A DNA stretch of 13,913 bases from Verrucomicrobiota bacterium (GTDB lineage Bacteria; Verrucomicrobiota; Verrucomicrobiia; Chthoniobacterales; UBA10450). The notes beneath the pieces were generated by a model. The model saw nothing but the letters and a program-made list of their open reading frames with translations. It ran no database searches and was not told the DNA's origin. This document shows, piece by piece, positions 1 through 7,080 of the stretch. Each line of letters starts with the position of its first letter. The stretch's first letter is position 1. Where the stretch lies: contig QHQU01000089.1 in NCBI GenBank assembly GCA_003219925.1, positions 1-13,913 of the forward strand, read 5' to 3'. A program made the translations under genes and the position numbers.

Positions 1-54
1 GAGGGTGGCGACGACGAGTATACCGGTTAGAACTTCGTTACGTTGTAATTGCAT
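1..54 (-). CDS. mlaD: MlaD-like MCE-domain protein, N-terminal fragment
   Basis: Only the first 18 codons lie in the window; the gene runs off the left edge. The ATG is the complement of 52-54 and the frame reads MQLQRNEVLTGILVVATL. This is the usual start of an MCE protein: a short basic/polar head with the R-NEVLTG pattern, then the single membrane anchor. The frame overlaps the last 17 bases of mlaF. In the Mla pathway this protein is the membrane-anchored, lipid-binding ring that works with the MlaE permease and MlaF ATPase. Assignment rests on the anchor motif and on position after mlaE-mlaF; the MCE domain itself is not visible. Confidence 0.8.
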   Translation of the reverse strand, partial: MQLQRNEVLTGILVVATL

Positions 55-826
55 CCTTTGTTTCTTCCAAAATGGGGCCTTCGGTGCTGCCGGTTAAGAA
101 TTGAGAAACCACCGGATTACGTGATTTCTTCATTTCCTCAGGTGTGCCTTCCTCAATAATCTTGCCGTGATACAGCATAGCCATGCGGGTGGCGATGCGA
201 AAGGCGCTATCCATTTCATGGGTCACAACAACGCAAGTGACCTTCGACTTTTCGCTCAGGTTGATAACCAACTCGTCAATTACCGAAGCCATCACCGGGT
301 CCAGCCCCGCCACAGGTTCGTCGAAAAGAATCAGTTCCGGCTCGAGAACGAGCGCACGGGCCAGGCTAACGCGTTTCTTCATCCCGCCGCTTAACTCGGA
401 AGGCATCAGGTTCTTGGAATCTTTCATTCCCACCAGCTCGAGTTTTTCATCGACAATTTTGTCAATCTCTTCGCGCGATTTGTCGGTCAATTCTTCCAGG
501 GGAAGTGCGACATTATCGCGGACAGGGCGTGAACTGAGCAAGGCCGAGTACTGATAAACCATGCCGATGTGACGCCGAATCCGCTGCAACTTGCGCCGTG
601 GCAGACGCGTGATTTCAAATTGCTTGAAAAAAACAGAACCCTCGTCCGGCATCAAAATCCCGAGGATGAGGCGAAGGATGGTACTTTTGCCGCTGCCGCT
701 CTGACCCAGAATGACGAGGCGCTCCTGGGACCGGACTTTCAATGAAACATGGTCGAGCACTGTTTTTTCTTCGAATCGCTTCGTCACCTCACGGAGTTCG
801 GCAATGTAGGAGTTGGCCGTGCTCAT
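38..826 (-). CDS. mlaF: Mla-type ABC transporter ATP-binding protein (MlaF)
   Basis: A 262-residue ABC ATPase, the normal length for the MlaF/Ttg2A family, which powers phospholipid transport between the membranes of diderm bacteria. Visible motifs are Walker A GQSGSGKS (41-48), Q-loop Q92 in VYQYSALL, signature LSGGMKK (145-151), Walker B LILFDE (165-170) and switch His203 in VVTHEM. The sequence PVAGLDP after Walker B is typical of this subfamily. The ATG (824-826) overlaps the mlaE stop as ATGA, so the two genes are translationally coupled. The mlaD fragment overlaps its 3' end. The family call is secure from the motifs and the MlaE neighbour; the transported lipid is inferred from the family. 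Confidence 0.93.
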   Translation of the reverse strand: MSTANSYIAELREVTKRFEEKTVLDHVSLKVRSQERLVILGQSGSGKSTILRLILGILMPDEGSVFFKQFEITRLPRRKLQRIRRHIGMVYQYSALLSSRPVRDNVALPLEELTDKSREEIDKIVDEKLELVGMKDSKNLMPSELSGGMKKRVSLARALVLEPELILFDEPVAGLDPVMASVIDELVINLSEKSKVTCVVVTHEMDSAFRIATRMAMLYHGKIIEEGTPEEMKKSRNPVVSQFLTGSTEGPILEETKDAITT

Positions 827-1674
827 GTGGGAAAGAAGACGGTGTAAACGATGTTATACATGGTATCGAACCCAATCACCGTGGCGATGGAGGTAACGAC
901 GCTGGAAGTGGTGGCGGTACCGACTCCGGCCGCACCGCCCTTTACGCTAAGGCCTCGATAGCAGGCGATCCCACCGATGAGCAAACCAAAGAGAAAACTT
1001 TTCAGGACGCCGGTGACGATGTCACGAATGAGAAGAGCGTCGCGGACAAGGTCGAGAAAATAGACAAAGGCAATGCTGAAATAAGCGCGAGAGATGAGAC
1101 AACTGGCGAAGATCGCAGCCAGATTCGCAATGGTCGAGAGACATGGCATGAGAAGAAAAAGCGCGAGCAACCGCGGTGCGACCAGAAACCGGAGTGGGCC
1201 AATTCCCATCGCTTCGATTGCCTCCACTTCTTCGGAAACCTGCATCGTTCCCAACTCAGCCGTAAAAGCGGCGCCGATGCGGGCCGCCAGCATGATTCCG
1301 GTAATTAACGGACCTAACTCACGCGTAAAAGCGATTGCAACCAGTCCGGGCACGAGACGCTCGGTGCCGAAGCGCTGCAATTGGTATCCGGTTAGCAAAG
1401 CCATGGTCAGGCCGAGAAAAAATGAAACCAGACCGACCAGCGGAACCGAGCCAACACCGGCTCGTTGGCAGTGGCGGAAGAAACTTGAGGCACGAAATGG
1501 AACACGCCCATCGCGAATCCGCTCTACTGTTTCGTCCAGTGTCTGAACCATGAACCAGAACAGACTTCCCACTTCGCGCATGAATTCGCGGCTGAGATGC
1601 CCTACGCCTTGAACTACGACGACCGGATTTGCCGGAATGATTGGCGGATCGTTTTCAGAATCTTCGGTCGGCAT
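823..1674 (-). CDS. mlaE: Mla-type ABC transporter permease (MlaE)
   Basis: A 283-residue integral membrane protein of the MlaE permease family, which forms the inner-membrane channel of the phospholipid transporter with MlaF and MlaD. Family hallmarks are visible: FTRELGPLITGIMLAARIGAA (about 136-156), the coupling segment with AELGTMQVSEEVEAIEAMGI that contacts the ATPase, then RLLALFLLMPCLS and the C-terminal GLSVKGGAAGVGTATTSSVV stretch before the last helix. Several hydrophobic helices are evident. It is the first gene of an E-F-D order and shares ATGA with mlaF. The ATG at 1674 has only a weak, distant AAGG upstream. It lies 77 bp after the GT61 gene on the same strand, so the two may be co-transcribed. 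Confidence 0.93.
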   Translation of the reverse strand: MPTEDSENDPPIIPANPVVVVQGVGHLSREFMREVGSLFWFMVQTLDETVERIRDGRVPFRASSFFRHCQRAGVGSVPLVGLVSFFLGLTMALLTGYQLQRFGTERLVPGLVAIAFTRELGPLITGIMLAARIGAAFTAELGTMQVSEEVEAIEAMGIGPLRFLVAPRLLALFLLMPCLSTIANLAAIFASCLISRAYFSIAFVYFLDLVRDALLIRDIVTGVLKSFLFGLLIGGIACYRGLSVKGGAAGVGTATTSSVVTSIATVIGFDTMYNIVYTVFFPT

Positions 1675-1751
1675 GTTTACGGAACGTGCCTTACTTCCTC
1701 AGGCGGAAAAGAGGAAAATGCGATACAAATGCTAGCGCGCACTCGCCACGC

Positions 1752-2945
1752 TCACAGGCTTTCGAGGAGACGTTCGAGATTTTCACGGCTGACAATCATA
1801 TCGGCAATCTCATACGGTCCCGAAAAGGATCCCGATCGCTGTGCTTCCATTACTTCGTAGGAGAGCCCGGCAACTGCGGCGAGCTGCCAATACCAATCAC
1901 GATAGCCGGCGCGGGTACTGATCTCCACCACGCGCGTTCCAGGCTTGCAAAACACGATGTTGGCCAGCGCCGCGCCATGTGGCGCGACAATCACACTCGC
2001 GCCGGCGAACAAGTTTGCCTGTTCCCGCCAGGAAAGATTTTCGGCTTCGACAATTTCGAAATTCCGATGCCGCAAGATCTCTGAGATTTCGTTTTCATTC
2101 GCGATCCGGCGAACTGCGGCGCGTGCCCGCGAAAGATAAAGGCGGCGATGCTGGTTTTGTTTGCCGGAAAAAGGGAGGTCGCGTAGTCCGTGAACCTTCC
2201 ATGGAGCAATAACGTTGATATCCATGGAAGGAAAAACAGCCGATGCGATTTGGAAACGTTCGCGCGAATCAACATAGCGAATTTTCTCCGGGGGCACTCC
2301 AAGCGCAGCCAGGATTTCGCGTTCGTAATTCGCTCGCGAACCGTTGAGCAAGAGCGCGTCGTAGTTGGAAAAATTTTGGGCTGCGTGTTTGAGCAAAAGA
2401 ACTCTCGGCACCAAATCGAGTAGCCAGTGATAGTAATTTCCGCCTGCCTCCGGCGTGACCCCAATCGCGATTCGACCGCTGAGCAACCGCGACTTTGGCA
2501 AATGCCAGCGCGAATAAATTGGATGGTTCGCTGGACCCCAAACCTCCGGAGAGAGATCGGCCAGCACCGCGTTGTCAGCGGTAACAACAGCGCCGCCATA
2601 ATAACCCCAAAAGTTCACGTTCGGAATTTCGAAAACAAAAGCTGGGCCAACTCTTAGTTCGCCAGACGATGTCTGTGTTCGGAAGGGGTGGGGCGGCAAA
2701 CGCACTACTTCGGCAGGGTGAATTTCGCGCACACTAATTTCCGTGTGGGTGTTGGCATACATCAAACTTGATGGCTCGAGACGCAGAATAGTTCGTCCAA
2801 AAAATGGCCCGATGAACTCGACCGCTGCACGTTTCATGGATCGCGCCGGCAGAATCAGTCGCTTGAGGGGACGAAATCGCCACCTCTGGCGGCGAAGAAA
2901 ATTTCGTCCGGCCACCGAGATTGCGCGCGGATTAAAAACAATCAC
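1752..2945 (-). CDS. GT61-like glycosyltransferase (DUF563 family)
   Basis: A 397-residue protein resembling glycosyltransferase family 61 proteins found in bacterial capsule and exopolysaccharide loci. Supporting sequence: NYYHWLLDLVPRVLLL (170-185), where the YHW core is characteristic; RLYLSRARAAVRRIANENEI (268-287); and APHGAALANIVFCKPGTRVVEI (321-342), the usual C-terminal HGA-N motif. No signal peptide or membrane helix is obvious, so it is probably cytoplasmic. The start used is a GTG at 2943-2945 without a Shine-Dalgarno site; an in-frame ATG at 2837 (residue 37) is possible, though the intervening residues are basic and protein-like. The acceptor is unknown. Its start lies only 15 bp from that of the divergent peptidase gene. 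Confidence 0.85.
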   Translation of the reverse strand: MIVFNPRAISVAGRNFLRRQRWRFRPLKRLILPARSMKRAAVEFIGPFFGRTILRLEPSSLMYANTHTEISVREIHPAEVVRLPPHPFRTQTSSGELRVGPAFVFEIPNVNFWGYYGGAVVTADNAVLADLSPEVWGPANHPIYSRWHLPKSRLLSGRIAIGVTPEAGGNYYHWLLDLVPRVLLLKHAAQNFSNYDALLLNGSRANYEREILAALGVPPEKIRYVDSRERFQIASAVFPSMDINVIAPWKVHGLRDLPFSGKQNQHRRLYLSRARAAVRRIANENEISEILRHRNFEIVEAENLSWREQANLFAGASVIVAPHGAALANIVFCKPGTRVVEISTRAGYRDWYWQLAAVAGLSYEVMEAQRSGSFSGPYEIADMIVSRENLERLLESL

Positions 2946-2960
2946 GTTGTTTCGTTGGAT

Positions 2961-3992
2961 ATGGTGAAGTTGACTTGGCTGGCGATCCGTTGTCTTGCTT
3001 TCGCTCTTTGCGGAATGGTCGCGCAGGCGCAGGAAATCTCACCAAGAATGACCGGGCAAAAATTCCAACTCGTGGTGCATGGTGGCGCCGGCACGATCGA
3101 GCGAAGCAAAATGACGCCGGAGAAAGAGCAGGAATATCGCGCGGGATTAGAAAACGCGCTCCGGGCGGGCCGCGAAGTTTTGCAGGGCGGTGGCTCGAGT
3201 CTTGATGCGGTTGAAGCTGCGGTTCGGGTGCTGGAGGACGATCCGCATTTTAACGCCGGCAAAGGCTCATATTTTACGAGCGCGGGAACAAACGAAATGG
3301 ATGCCGCGATCATGGATGGAAAAACCTTGGCCGCGGGTGCGGTTGCTCAGATCGAGCATGTGCGCAATCCAATTGTGCTGGCACGCGCCGTCATGGAAAA
3401 ATCCAAGCATGTGATGATGGTCGGAGCCGGCGCTGAGGAATTCGCCAAACGCAACGGGATCGAATTGGTCGATGCGAAATATTTTTTCACGCAGGATCGT
3501 TGGGACGCGTTGCAGAAAATGAAGGCGGCGGAGAAAGCTGGCGCCGACGGCAGCAAAAAATTTATCACCTCCGATCTCGAACATCATGGAACGGTGGGCG
3601 CAGTGGCGCGAGACGCTCAGGGAAATCTTGCCGCCGCGACGTCGACCGGCGGAATTAACAACAAACTTCCAGGTCGAGTAGGTGATTCGCCAGTGATCGG
3701 CGCGGGAACTTACGCCGACAACGCGACCTGCGCCGTATCATGCACCGGGGATGGCGAATTTTTCATTCGCGCAGCTGTGGCGCATCAGGTCTCTGCGTTG
3801 ATGGAATTGCGTGGAATGTCACTGTCCGAAGCGGCCGAGCGCGCTCTGGCTCACGCCGAAAAGCTTGGCGGTACCGGCGGTCTCATTGCCGTGGACAAAA
3901 ATGGAAATGTGGCACTGCCATTTAATACCAGCGGGATGTATCGAGGCCATGTCCGCGAGGACGGGAAGTTCGTAATCGAAATTTACAAATGA
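2961..3992 (+). CDS. Isoaspartyl peptidase / L-asparaginase precursor (Ntn hydrolase)
   Basis: A 343-residue precursor of the plant-type asparaginase/isoaspartyl dipeptidase family (IaaA-like). These proteins cleave themselves at an internal Thr, which becomes the N-terminal nucleophile, and then hydrolyse isoaspartyl dipeptides or asparagine. Seen here: VVHGGAGTI near the N-terminus, FNAGKGSYFTSAGTNEMDAAIMDG, the cleavage/nucleophile site HHGTVGAVARD (Thr211), TSTGGINNKLPGRVGDSPVIG with the substrate-binding Arg/Asp, and SCTGDGE. An N-terminal hydrophobic stretch ending AQA-Q suggests a signal peptide, so it probably acts outside the cytoplasm. An in-frame TTG lies at 2955; ATG 2961 is preferred. 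The stop codon overlaps the start of a palindromic repeat. Asparaginase versus dipeptidase preference cannot be read from sequence. Confidence 0.93.
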   Translation: MVKLTWLAIRCLAFALCGMVAQAQEISPRMTGQKFQLVVHGGAGTIERSKMTPEKEQEYRAGLENALRAGREVLQGGGSSLDAVEAAVRVLEDDPHFNAGKGSYFTSAGTNEMDAAIMDGKTLAAGAVAQIEHVRNPIVLARAVMEKSKHVMMVGAGAEEFAKRNGIELVDAKYFFTQDRWDALQKMKAAEKAGADGSKKFITSDLEHHGTVGAVARDAQGNLAAATSTGGINNKLPGRVGDSPVIGAGTYADNATCAVSCTGDGEFFIRAAVAHQVSALMELRGMSLSEAAERALAHAEKLGGTGGLIAVDKNGNVALPFNTSGMYRGHVREDGKFVIEIYK

Positions 3993-4054
3993 AGTAGCGC
4001 GAGCTAACAGCTTGCGAATTGCGTAGTCACAAGCGAGACGCTTGGGGCTACTTC
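3991..4054. repeat. REPIN-like inverted pair of GTAG palindromes
   Basis: A 64-bp two-hairpin palindrome fills the gap between the peptidase and GT2 genes. The ends gaagtagc (3991-3998) and gctacttc (4047-4054) are perfect reverse complements. Just inside the left GTAG is a hairpin at 3998-4016 (cgcgagct / agcttgcg, loop aac, one G-T pair); on the right is caagcg-aga-cgcttg (4030-4044) followed by CTAC. GTAG plus a hairpin is the known signature of REP sequences mobilised by RAYT transposases, and inverted pairs are called REPINs. The left end overlaps the peptidase stop codon; the right end stops 5 bases before the GT2 ATG. The right half shares the core CAAGCG-NNN-CGCTTG with the repeat inside pheT. 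Confidence 0.8.
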
Positions 4055-4059
4055 CATTC

Positions 4060-4797
4060 ATGCTTCCTGCGATTTCCGTTGTCATCCCTGCCTTCAATGA
4101 GGCAGTGCGCATTGGCGATACGCTGGCGACGAGCATCGCTTATCTGGAAAAAGTAAGCCCAGCTAGCGAATTGATCGTGATCAACGATGGCTCAACGGAT
4201 TCCACTGGCGAAGTGATTCGCAAAGTTGCCGCGGTGCCGTCGTCGGTAGCAATTCAATTGCTCGAAAATTTTCCGAATCGCGGAAAAGGTGCGGCGGTCA
4301 GAAGCGGGTTGTTGAGTGCTACGAAACCGATTGCGGTTTTTTTCGACGCCGATCTTTCGACGCCGATTGATGAGCTCCCAAAAATTGTTGCACCGATCGC
4401 GCGGGGTGAAGTGGATATTGCCTTTGGTTCGCGCGCGCTTAATCGCAAACTAATTGGAAACCGGCAGCCGTGGCGACGCGAACAAGGTGGGCGCGTTTTT
4501 AATTTGCTGGTACGCGTCGCGACTGGTCTGCCTTTTTGGGACACACAATGCGGCTTCAAAGCCTTTCGGATGGAAGCGTGTCGACCAATTATCGAGGCCG
4601 CGAAAATCATCGGATTTGGCTTTGACGTGGAGTTGCTTTTGCTCGCGCAACGAGCGGGATTGCGGCTCAGGGAAATTCCAGTGCGGTGGAATCATCATGA
4701 AGGTAGCAAGGTGCGATTTGTTCACGACAGTCTACGGATGCTACGAGAAGTGCTGTCGCTGCGCGCGAACAATGCTGTCAATCCGAAAGGCGCTTAA
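4060..4797 (+). CDS. GT2 glycosyltransferase, dolichyl-phosphate-glucosyltransferase-like
   Basis: A 245-residue family 2 glycosyltransferase with the GT-A fold, which transfers a sugar from a nucleotide donor, typically to a polyprenyl-phosphate carrier in this subfamily. Motifs: SVVIPAFNEAVRIGDTL (6-22), INDGSTDSTG with nucleotide-binding DGS (43-45), NRGKGAAVRSGLL (73-85), the metal-binding FFDADLSTP (94-102), FGSR (122-125), then TQCGFKAF and GFGFDVELLLLAQRAGLRLREIPVRW. This pattern matches ALG5-like/DPG-synthase proteins. No C-terminal membrane helices are present, unlike larger GT2 polyprenyl enzymes. ATG 4060 is preferred over an in-frame TTG at 4042 inside the repeat, because the conserved domain begins at once. 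The gene's leader is the REPIN-like element. Confidence 0.9.
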   Translation: MLPAISVVIPAFNEAVRIGDTLATSIAYLEKVSPASELIVINDGSTDSTGEVIRKVAAVPSSVAIQLLENFPNRGKGAAVRSGLLSATKPIAVFFDADLSTPIDELPKIVAPIARGEVDIAFGSRALNRKLIGNRQPWRREQGGRVFNLLVRVATGLPFWDTQCGFKAFRMEACRPIIEAAKIIGFGFDVELLLLAQRAGLRLREIPVRWNHHEGSKVRFVHDSLRMLREVLSLRANNAVNPKGA

Positions 4798-4803
4798 ATG
4801 GCG

Positions 4804-4903
4804 GTAGCTTGTTCGGAAGCTCTCTTGACCGGCAACAGCGGCTGCCAAGCCGCCGATGTTTGGGTGTTTCGTAACTCGGAGAGCCGGAAGTCGGCCATCC
4901 TAC
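4804..4903. repeat. Degenerate GTAG-ended palindromic repeat
   Basis: A 100-bp stretch after the GT2 stop begins with GTAG and ends with CTAC and holds three hairpins: agctt-gttcgg-aagct directly after GTAG, gcggc-tgccaa-gccgc in the middle, and gccg-gaagt-cggc near the right end. The layout resembles the clearer REPIN-like pairs elsewhere in the window, but the outer arms no longer match beyond the four terminal bases. It may be an older or composite copy. From 4904 to 4971 only one small hairpin is seen (tcacac...gtgtga, 4934-4952). Confidence 0.4.
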
Positions 4904-4971
4904 CCAAGCGAGCACCTCACGGGCGTTGAGCGATCACACAAAGTTCGTGTGAGGCAGAGCGTGGTAACAGC

Positions 4972-5088
4972 GTCACCCCGAACGAATGTAGGGGAGCTCT
5001 CGATTGGTGAGAGATCACGCAAGATTTGTACGACGTTGCGAGCAATCGCGAGATCCCTCGGCCCGAAGCACTAGGGGCTCGGAATGAC
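4972..5088. repeat. GTCA-ended imperfect inverted repeat, copy 1
   Basis: A 117-bp element opens with gtcaccccgaacgaa and closes with ggctcggaatgac, so its tips are inverted repeats (GTCAYYCCGA). An inner hairpin ctctc-gattggt-gagag is visible. The opening 15 bases match those of the element at 9731-9857 at 13 positions, and both end in GGRATGAC, so the two belong to one non-coding MITE-like family. It lies between the convergent GT2 gene and the small exported protein gene. No coding potential or obvious target duplication was seen. Confidence 0.6.
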
Positions 5089-5110
5089 CGAACTGTTGGA
5101 CGCGATGCGC

Positions 5111-5149
5111 TAAAACAAAACGGCGCGCAAATTTTCCAAATGCGCGCCG
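5111..5149 (-). terminator. Intrinsic terminator of the small exported protein gene
   Basis: A perfect 9-bp GC-rich stem, cggcgcgca (5121-5129) and tgcgcgccg (5141-5149), encloses an 11-base loop. Read on the minus strand it is followed directly by TTTTGTTTTA (5111-5120). It begins 20 bp after the stop of the gene at 5170-5574, so it ends that transcript. The plus-strand side lacks a T tract, so it probably does not terminate GT2. Confidence 0.85.
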
Positions 5150-5169
5150 CGTGAATTTCGAAACGGCAG

Positions 5170-5574
5170 CTATTTCTTCTCGATCTCTGCGTTCTCCAGC
5201 ATGGCGACGCCACCGCGCTCAGCCATTTTGCCTTTGACCGTAATGGTTTTGCCCGCGTATTCCGCAAGCTGATCGTTCATTGGTTTGTGCTGGCCGACGA
5301 GCAAGTAGGCTTTGCCGTCGGATACAATGCCAACCGGCCCGCCGCCCTTGATGCACTTCTTGCCGCAACCGGAGCCGTGCTCCGTACCCATCGCGTTGTG
5401 ATCGACGTAGCACATCATATCGACAACTTCGCCTGTAATTTCTTTTGACGCCGAGGCGTCGAGATTCTCCTTGCCCTGCTCCGCGGCAAGGGCGAGCGGC
5501 GAAAACGCCAGCGCGGAAATAAATCCGGCCGCCACTGCCACCTTCAAACTTTTAGGAATTGTGGAATTGAACAT
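5170..5574 (-). CDS. Small exported Cys/His protein of unknown function
   Basis: A 134-residue protein I cannot assign to a named family. Residues 1-30 form a clear signal peptide: Lys-containing start, hydrophobic core VAVAAGFISALAF, ending ALA before AEQ. The mature part has ITGEVVDMMCYVDHN, then HGSGCGKKC, giving Cys55, Cys70 and Cys74 with His59 and His66. A C-terminal segment AYLLVGQHKPMNDQLAEYAGKTITVKGKM looks like the beta strands of a small OB-type barrel. The Cys/His cluster could bind a metal or form a disulfide in the periplasm; that is inference. It appears monocistronic, with a terminator just downstream and repeats on both sides. Confidence 0.8.
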   Translation of the reverse strand: MFNSTIPKSLKVAVAAGFISALAFSPLALAAEQGKENLDASASKEITGEVVDMMCYVDHNAMGTEHGSGCGKKCIKGGGPVGIVSDGKAYLLVGQHKPMNDQLAEYAGKTITVKGKMAERGGVAMLENAEIEKK

Positions 5575-5631
5575 AGGCGAAACGTGCGCTCGAAAGTCGC
5601 GATGGTCAATTGTAGCGGTTGTATTGCTGTT

Positions 5632-5704
5632 GTAGCTGCCGCCGTCACTGGCGGTAGAACCAATTCCAGCTTCTATGTCTGCCGCCTGAGACGGCGGCAG
5701 CTAC
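5632..5704. repeat. REPIN-like inverted GTAG pair, GC-rich family
   Basis: A 73-bp element with perfect 15-bp outer arms, gtagctgccgccgtc (5632-5646) and gacggcggcagctac (5690-5704). Each half can instead fold locally: ctgccgcc-gtcact-ggcggtag on the left (one G-T pair) and ctgccgcc-tgagac-ggcggcag on the right. Terminal GTAG/CTAC plus two hairpins is the REPIN architecture, but the stem differs from the copies at 3991 and 9100, so this is a second family. It lies upstream of the small exported protein gene, in the non-coding stretch 5575-5892. Confidence 0.8.
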
Positions 5705-5740
5705 GACCGTCGCTTGCTTTCGCGCTGACCTGATGAGGAA

Positions 5741-5798
5741 AGCCGTTGAAACGGCTGTGTCCGCTATATATTCGCATCCACCGGCCTAAAGGCCGGTG
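5741..5798. repeat. Paired short hairpins (agccgt.. and caccggcc..)
   Basis: Two hairpins lie 22 bp apart: agccgt-tgaa-acggct (5741-5756) and the perfect caccggcc-taaa-ggccggtg (5779-5798). Neither is followed by a T tract on either strand, so they do not look like standard terminators. I infer they are dispersed palindromic repeats; the second may still help protect or end the carA transcript from the right. The rest of 5799-5892 shows nothing recognisable. Confidence 0.5.
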
Positions 5799-5892
5799 TT
5801 AATGAGAATGGACTGGAGAACTGTTACCAAGACAGCACAATGCTAAAACTTCGACGGTTTTCGCGCTAAAGGCGACGGCAGCGATTCCGGTC

Positions 5893-6946
5893 CTATCGCG
5901 TTTGTCCGTCGATCAATTCCGCGAACTGCTCGAAAAAATAACTCGCGTCGTGCGGCCCAGGCGCAGCCTCCGGATGATATTGCACACTAAAGATCGGCAG
6001 TTCTTTATGACGCATTCCTTCGACGGTACCGTCGTTCAGGTTGACATGGGTCACTTCGATTTCTTTGGGCAATGAATCCGGATCGACCGCGAACCCATGA
6101 TTTTGCGCTGTGATTGCCACTTTCCCCGATCGCAAATCTTTGACCGGTTGATTACCGCCCCGATGCCCAAATTTCAGTTTGAACGTTCGTCCGCCAGAGG
6201 CAAAACCAAGCACCTGATGACCAAGACAAATTCCGAAGATCGGTTTGCGGCCAATCAAACCGCGGACCGTCTTGTGGGCGTAAGGCAGCGCCTCCGGATC
6301 TCCGGGGCCGTTGGAAAGAAAAACGCCCTCCGGGTTGAGCGCGAGCACTTCTTCGGCTGTGGTTGTGGCCGGGACAACGGTGACGCCGAATCCTCGTTGC
6401 CGAAGCGATCGTAAAATGTTGCGTTTCATTCCATAATCGAATGCGACAATGCGATGCCGGATAGGCGGAAGCACTTGATCACCGCCTTGCAGCGACCATT
6501 TCCGGCTCAGTTGATCATCTGGATCCCATTGAAAAATATTCGGCGTGGTTACTTCGCGCACGTAATCCATCCCGACGACGCCTTCCCCGGTGACGGCGCA
6601 TTGCACAGCTTCATCCGCCGAAGTGATTTCGGTAGTGAGGCAGGCTTTCATCGCGCCGCGCGTGCGCAGATGCCGGGTAAGGGCGCGGGTGTCGATACCT
6701 TGCGCGCCCGGAATTTCCCAGCGCCGCAGATAATCATCTAACGATTCTTCGGCTCGCCAATTACTTGGCATTTCGCTCAGCTCTTCGATAACGAACCCGC
6801 GCACATGCGGATGATGGATCGGTCAGCACTTCCTGGTAACCGGTCATGGAAGTGTTGAAACATACTTCACCGACACGTGTGCCGGTCGCGCCGAATGATT
6901 CGCCCTCGAAAATCCGGCCGTCTTCAAGGGCGAGCAACGCGCGCAT
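5893..6946 (-). pseudogene. carA: Carbamoyl-phosphate synthase small subunit, disrupted by deletion and frameshift
   Basis: CarA supplies glutamine-derived ammonia to CarB for carbamoyl phosphate, feeding arginine and pyrimidine synthesis. The N-terminal part (ATG 6946) reads MRALLALEDGRIFEGESFGA, then NTSMTGYQEVLTDPS, in one frame. The rest continues in another frame as PHVRGFVIEELSEMPSNW and includes an intact class-I glutaminase domain: Cys in GICLGHQVLG, and His and Glu in YHPEAAPGPHD. Between them about 25-28 residues are missing compared with normal CarA (the conserved QIV-TYP-IGN-G stretch), and the frame changes near 6805-6815. As sequenced the protein cannot be made whole. Since carA is usually important, an assembly error is as likely as true decay. 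No Shine-Dalgarno site precedes the ATG. Confidence 0.88.
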
Positions 6947-7038
6947 TAGTCGCAATGGTTAGCATGGTTGTGTGATCCGGTCGAACTCGTGTTCATGCTG
7001 TAATCGCATTCGGGAGATGAGGGTCGAGCACGAGCATG

Positions 7039-7071
7039 AAAAAACCCGAATCGAAAACGTTCGACTCGGGT
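7039..7071 (-). terminator. Intrinsic terminator of the 6S RNA gene
   Basis: Read on the minus strand, an 11-bp stem (ACCCGAGUCGA with UCGAUUCGGGU, one G-U pair, loop ACGUUU) is followed by a run of Us (complement of the As at 7039-7044). It begins 9 bases after the closing stem of the 6S RNA and precedes carA. The plus strand also has an A/T flank (tttaaaaaatt), so weak action in the other direction is possible. Confidence 0.85.
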
Positions 7072-7080
7072 TTAAAAAAT

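Noticed and set aside
742..1308. Long open frame on the plus strand opposite mlaF/mlaE
   Set aside because: It is antisense to two convincing transporter genes and encodes a highly charged, low-complexity peptide with no recognisable domain.
3991..4054. Intrinsic terminator after the peptidase gene
   Set aside because: It has a long stem but no T run on either side, and its two-hairpin GTAG/CTAC layout fits a repeat better.
4856..5074. Small plus-strand frame downstream of the GT2 gene
   Set aside because: It runs through two repeat elements and has no protein-like features.
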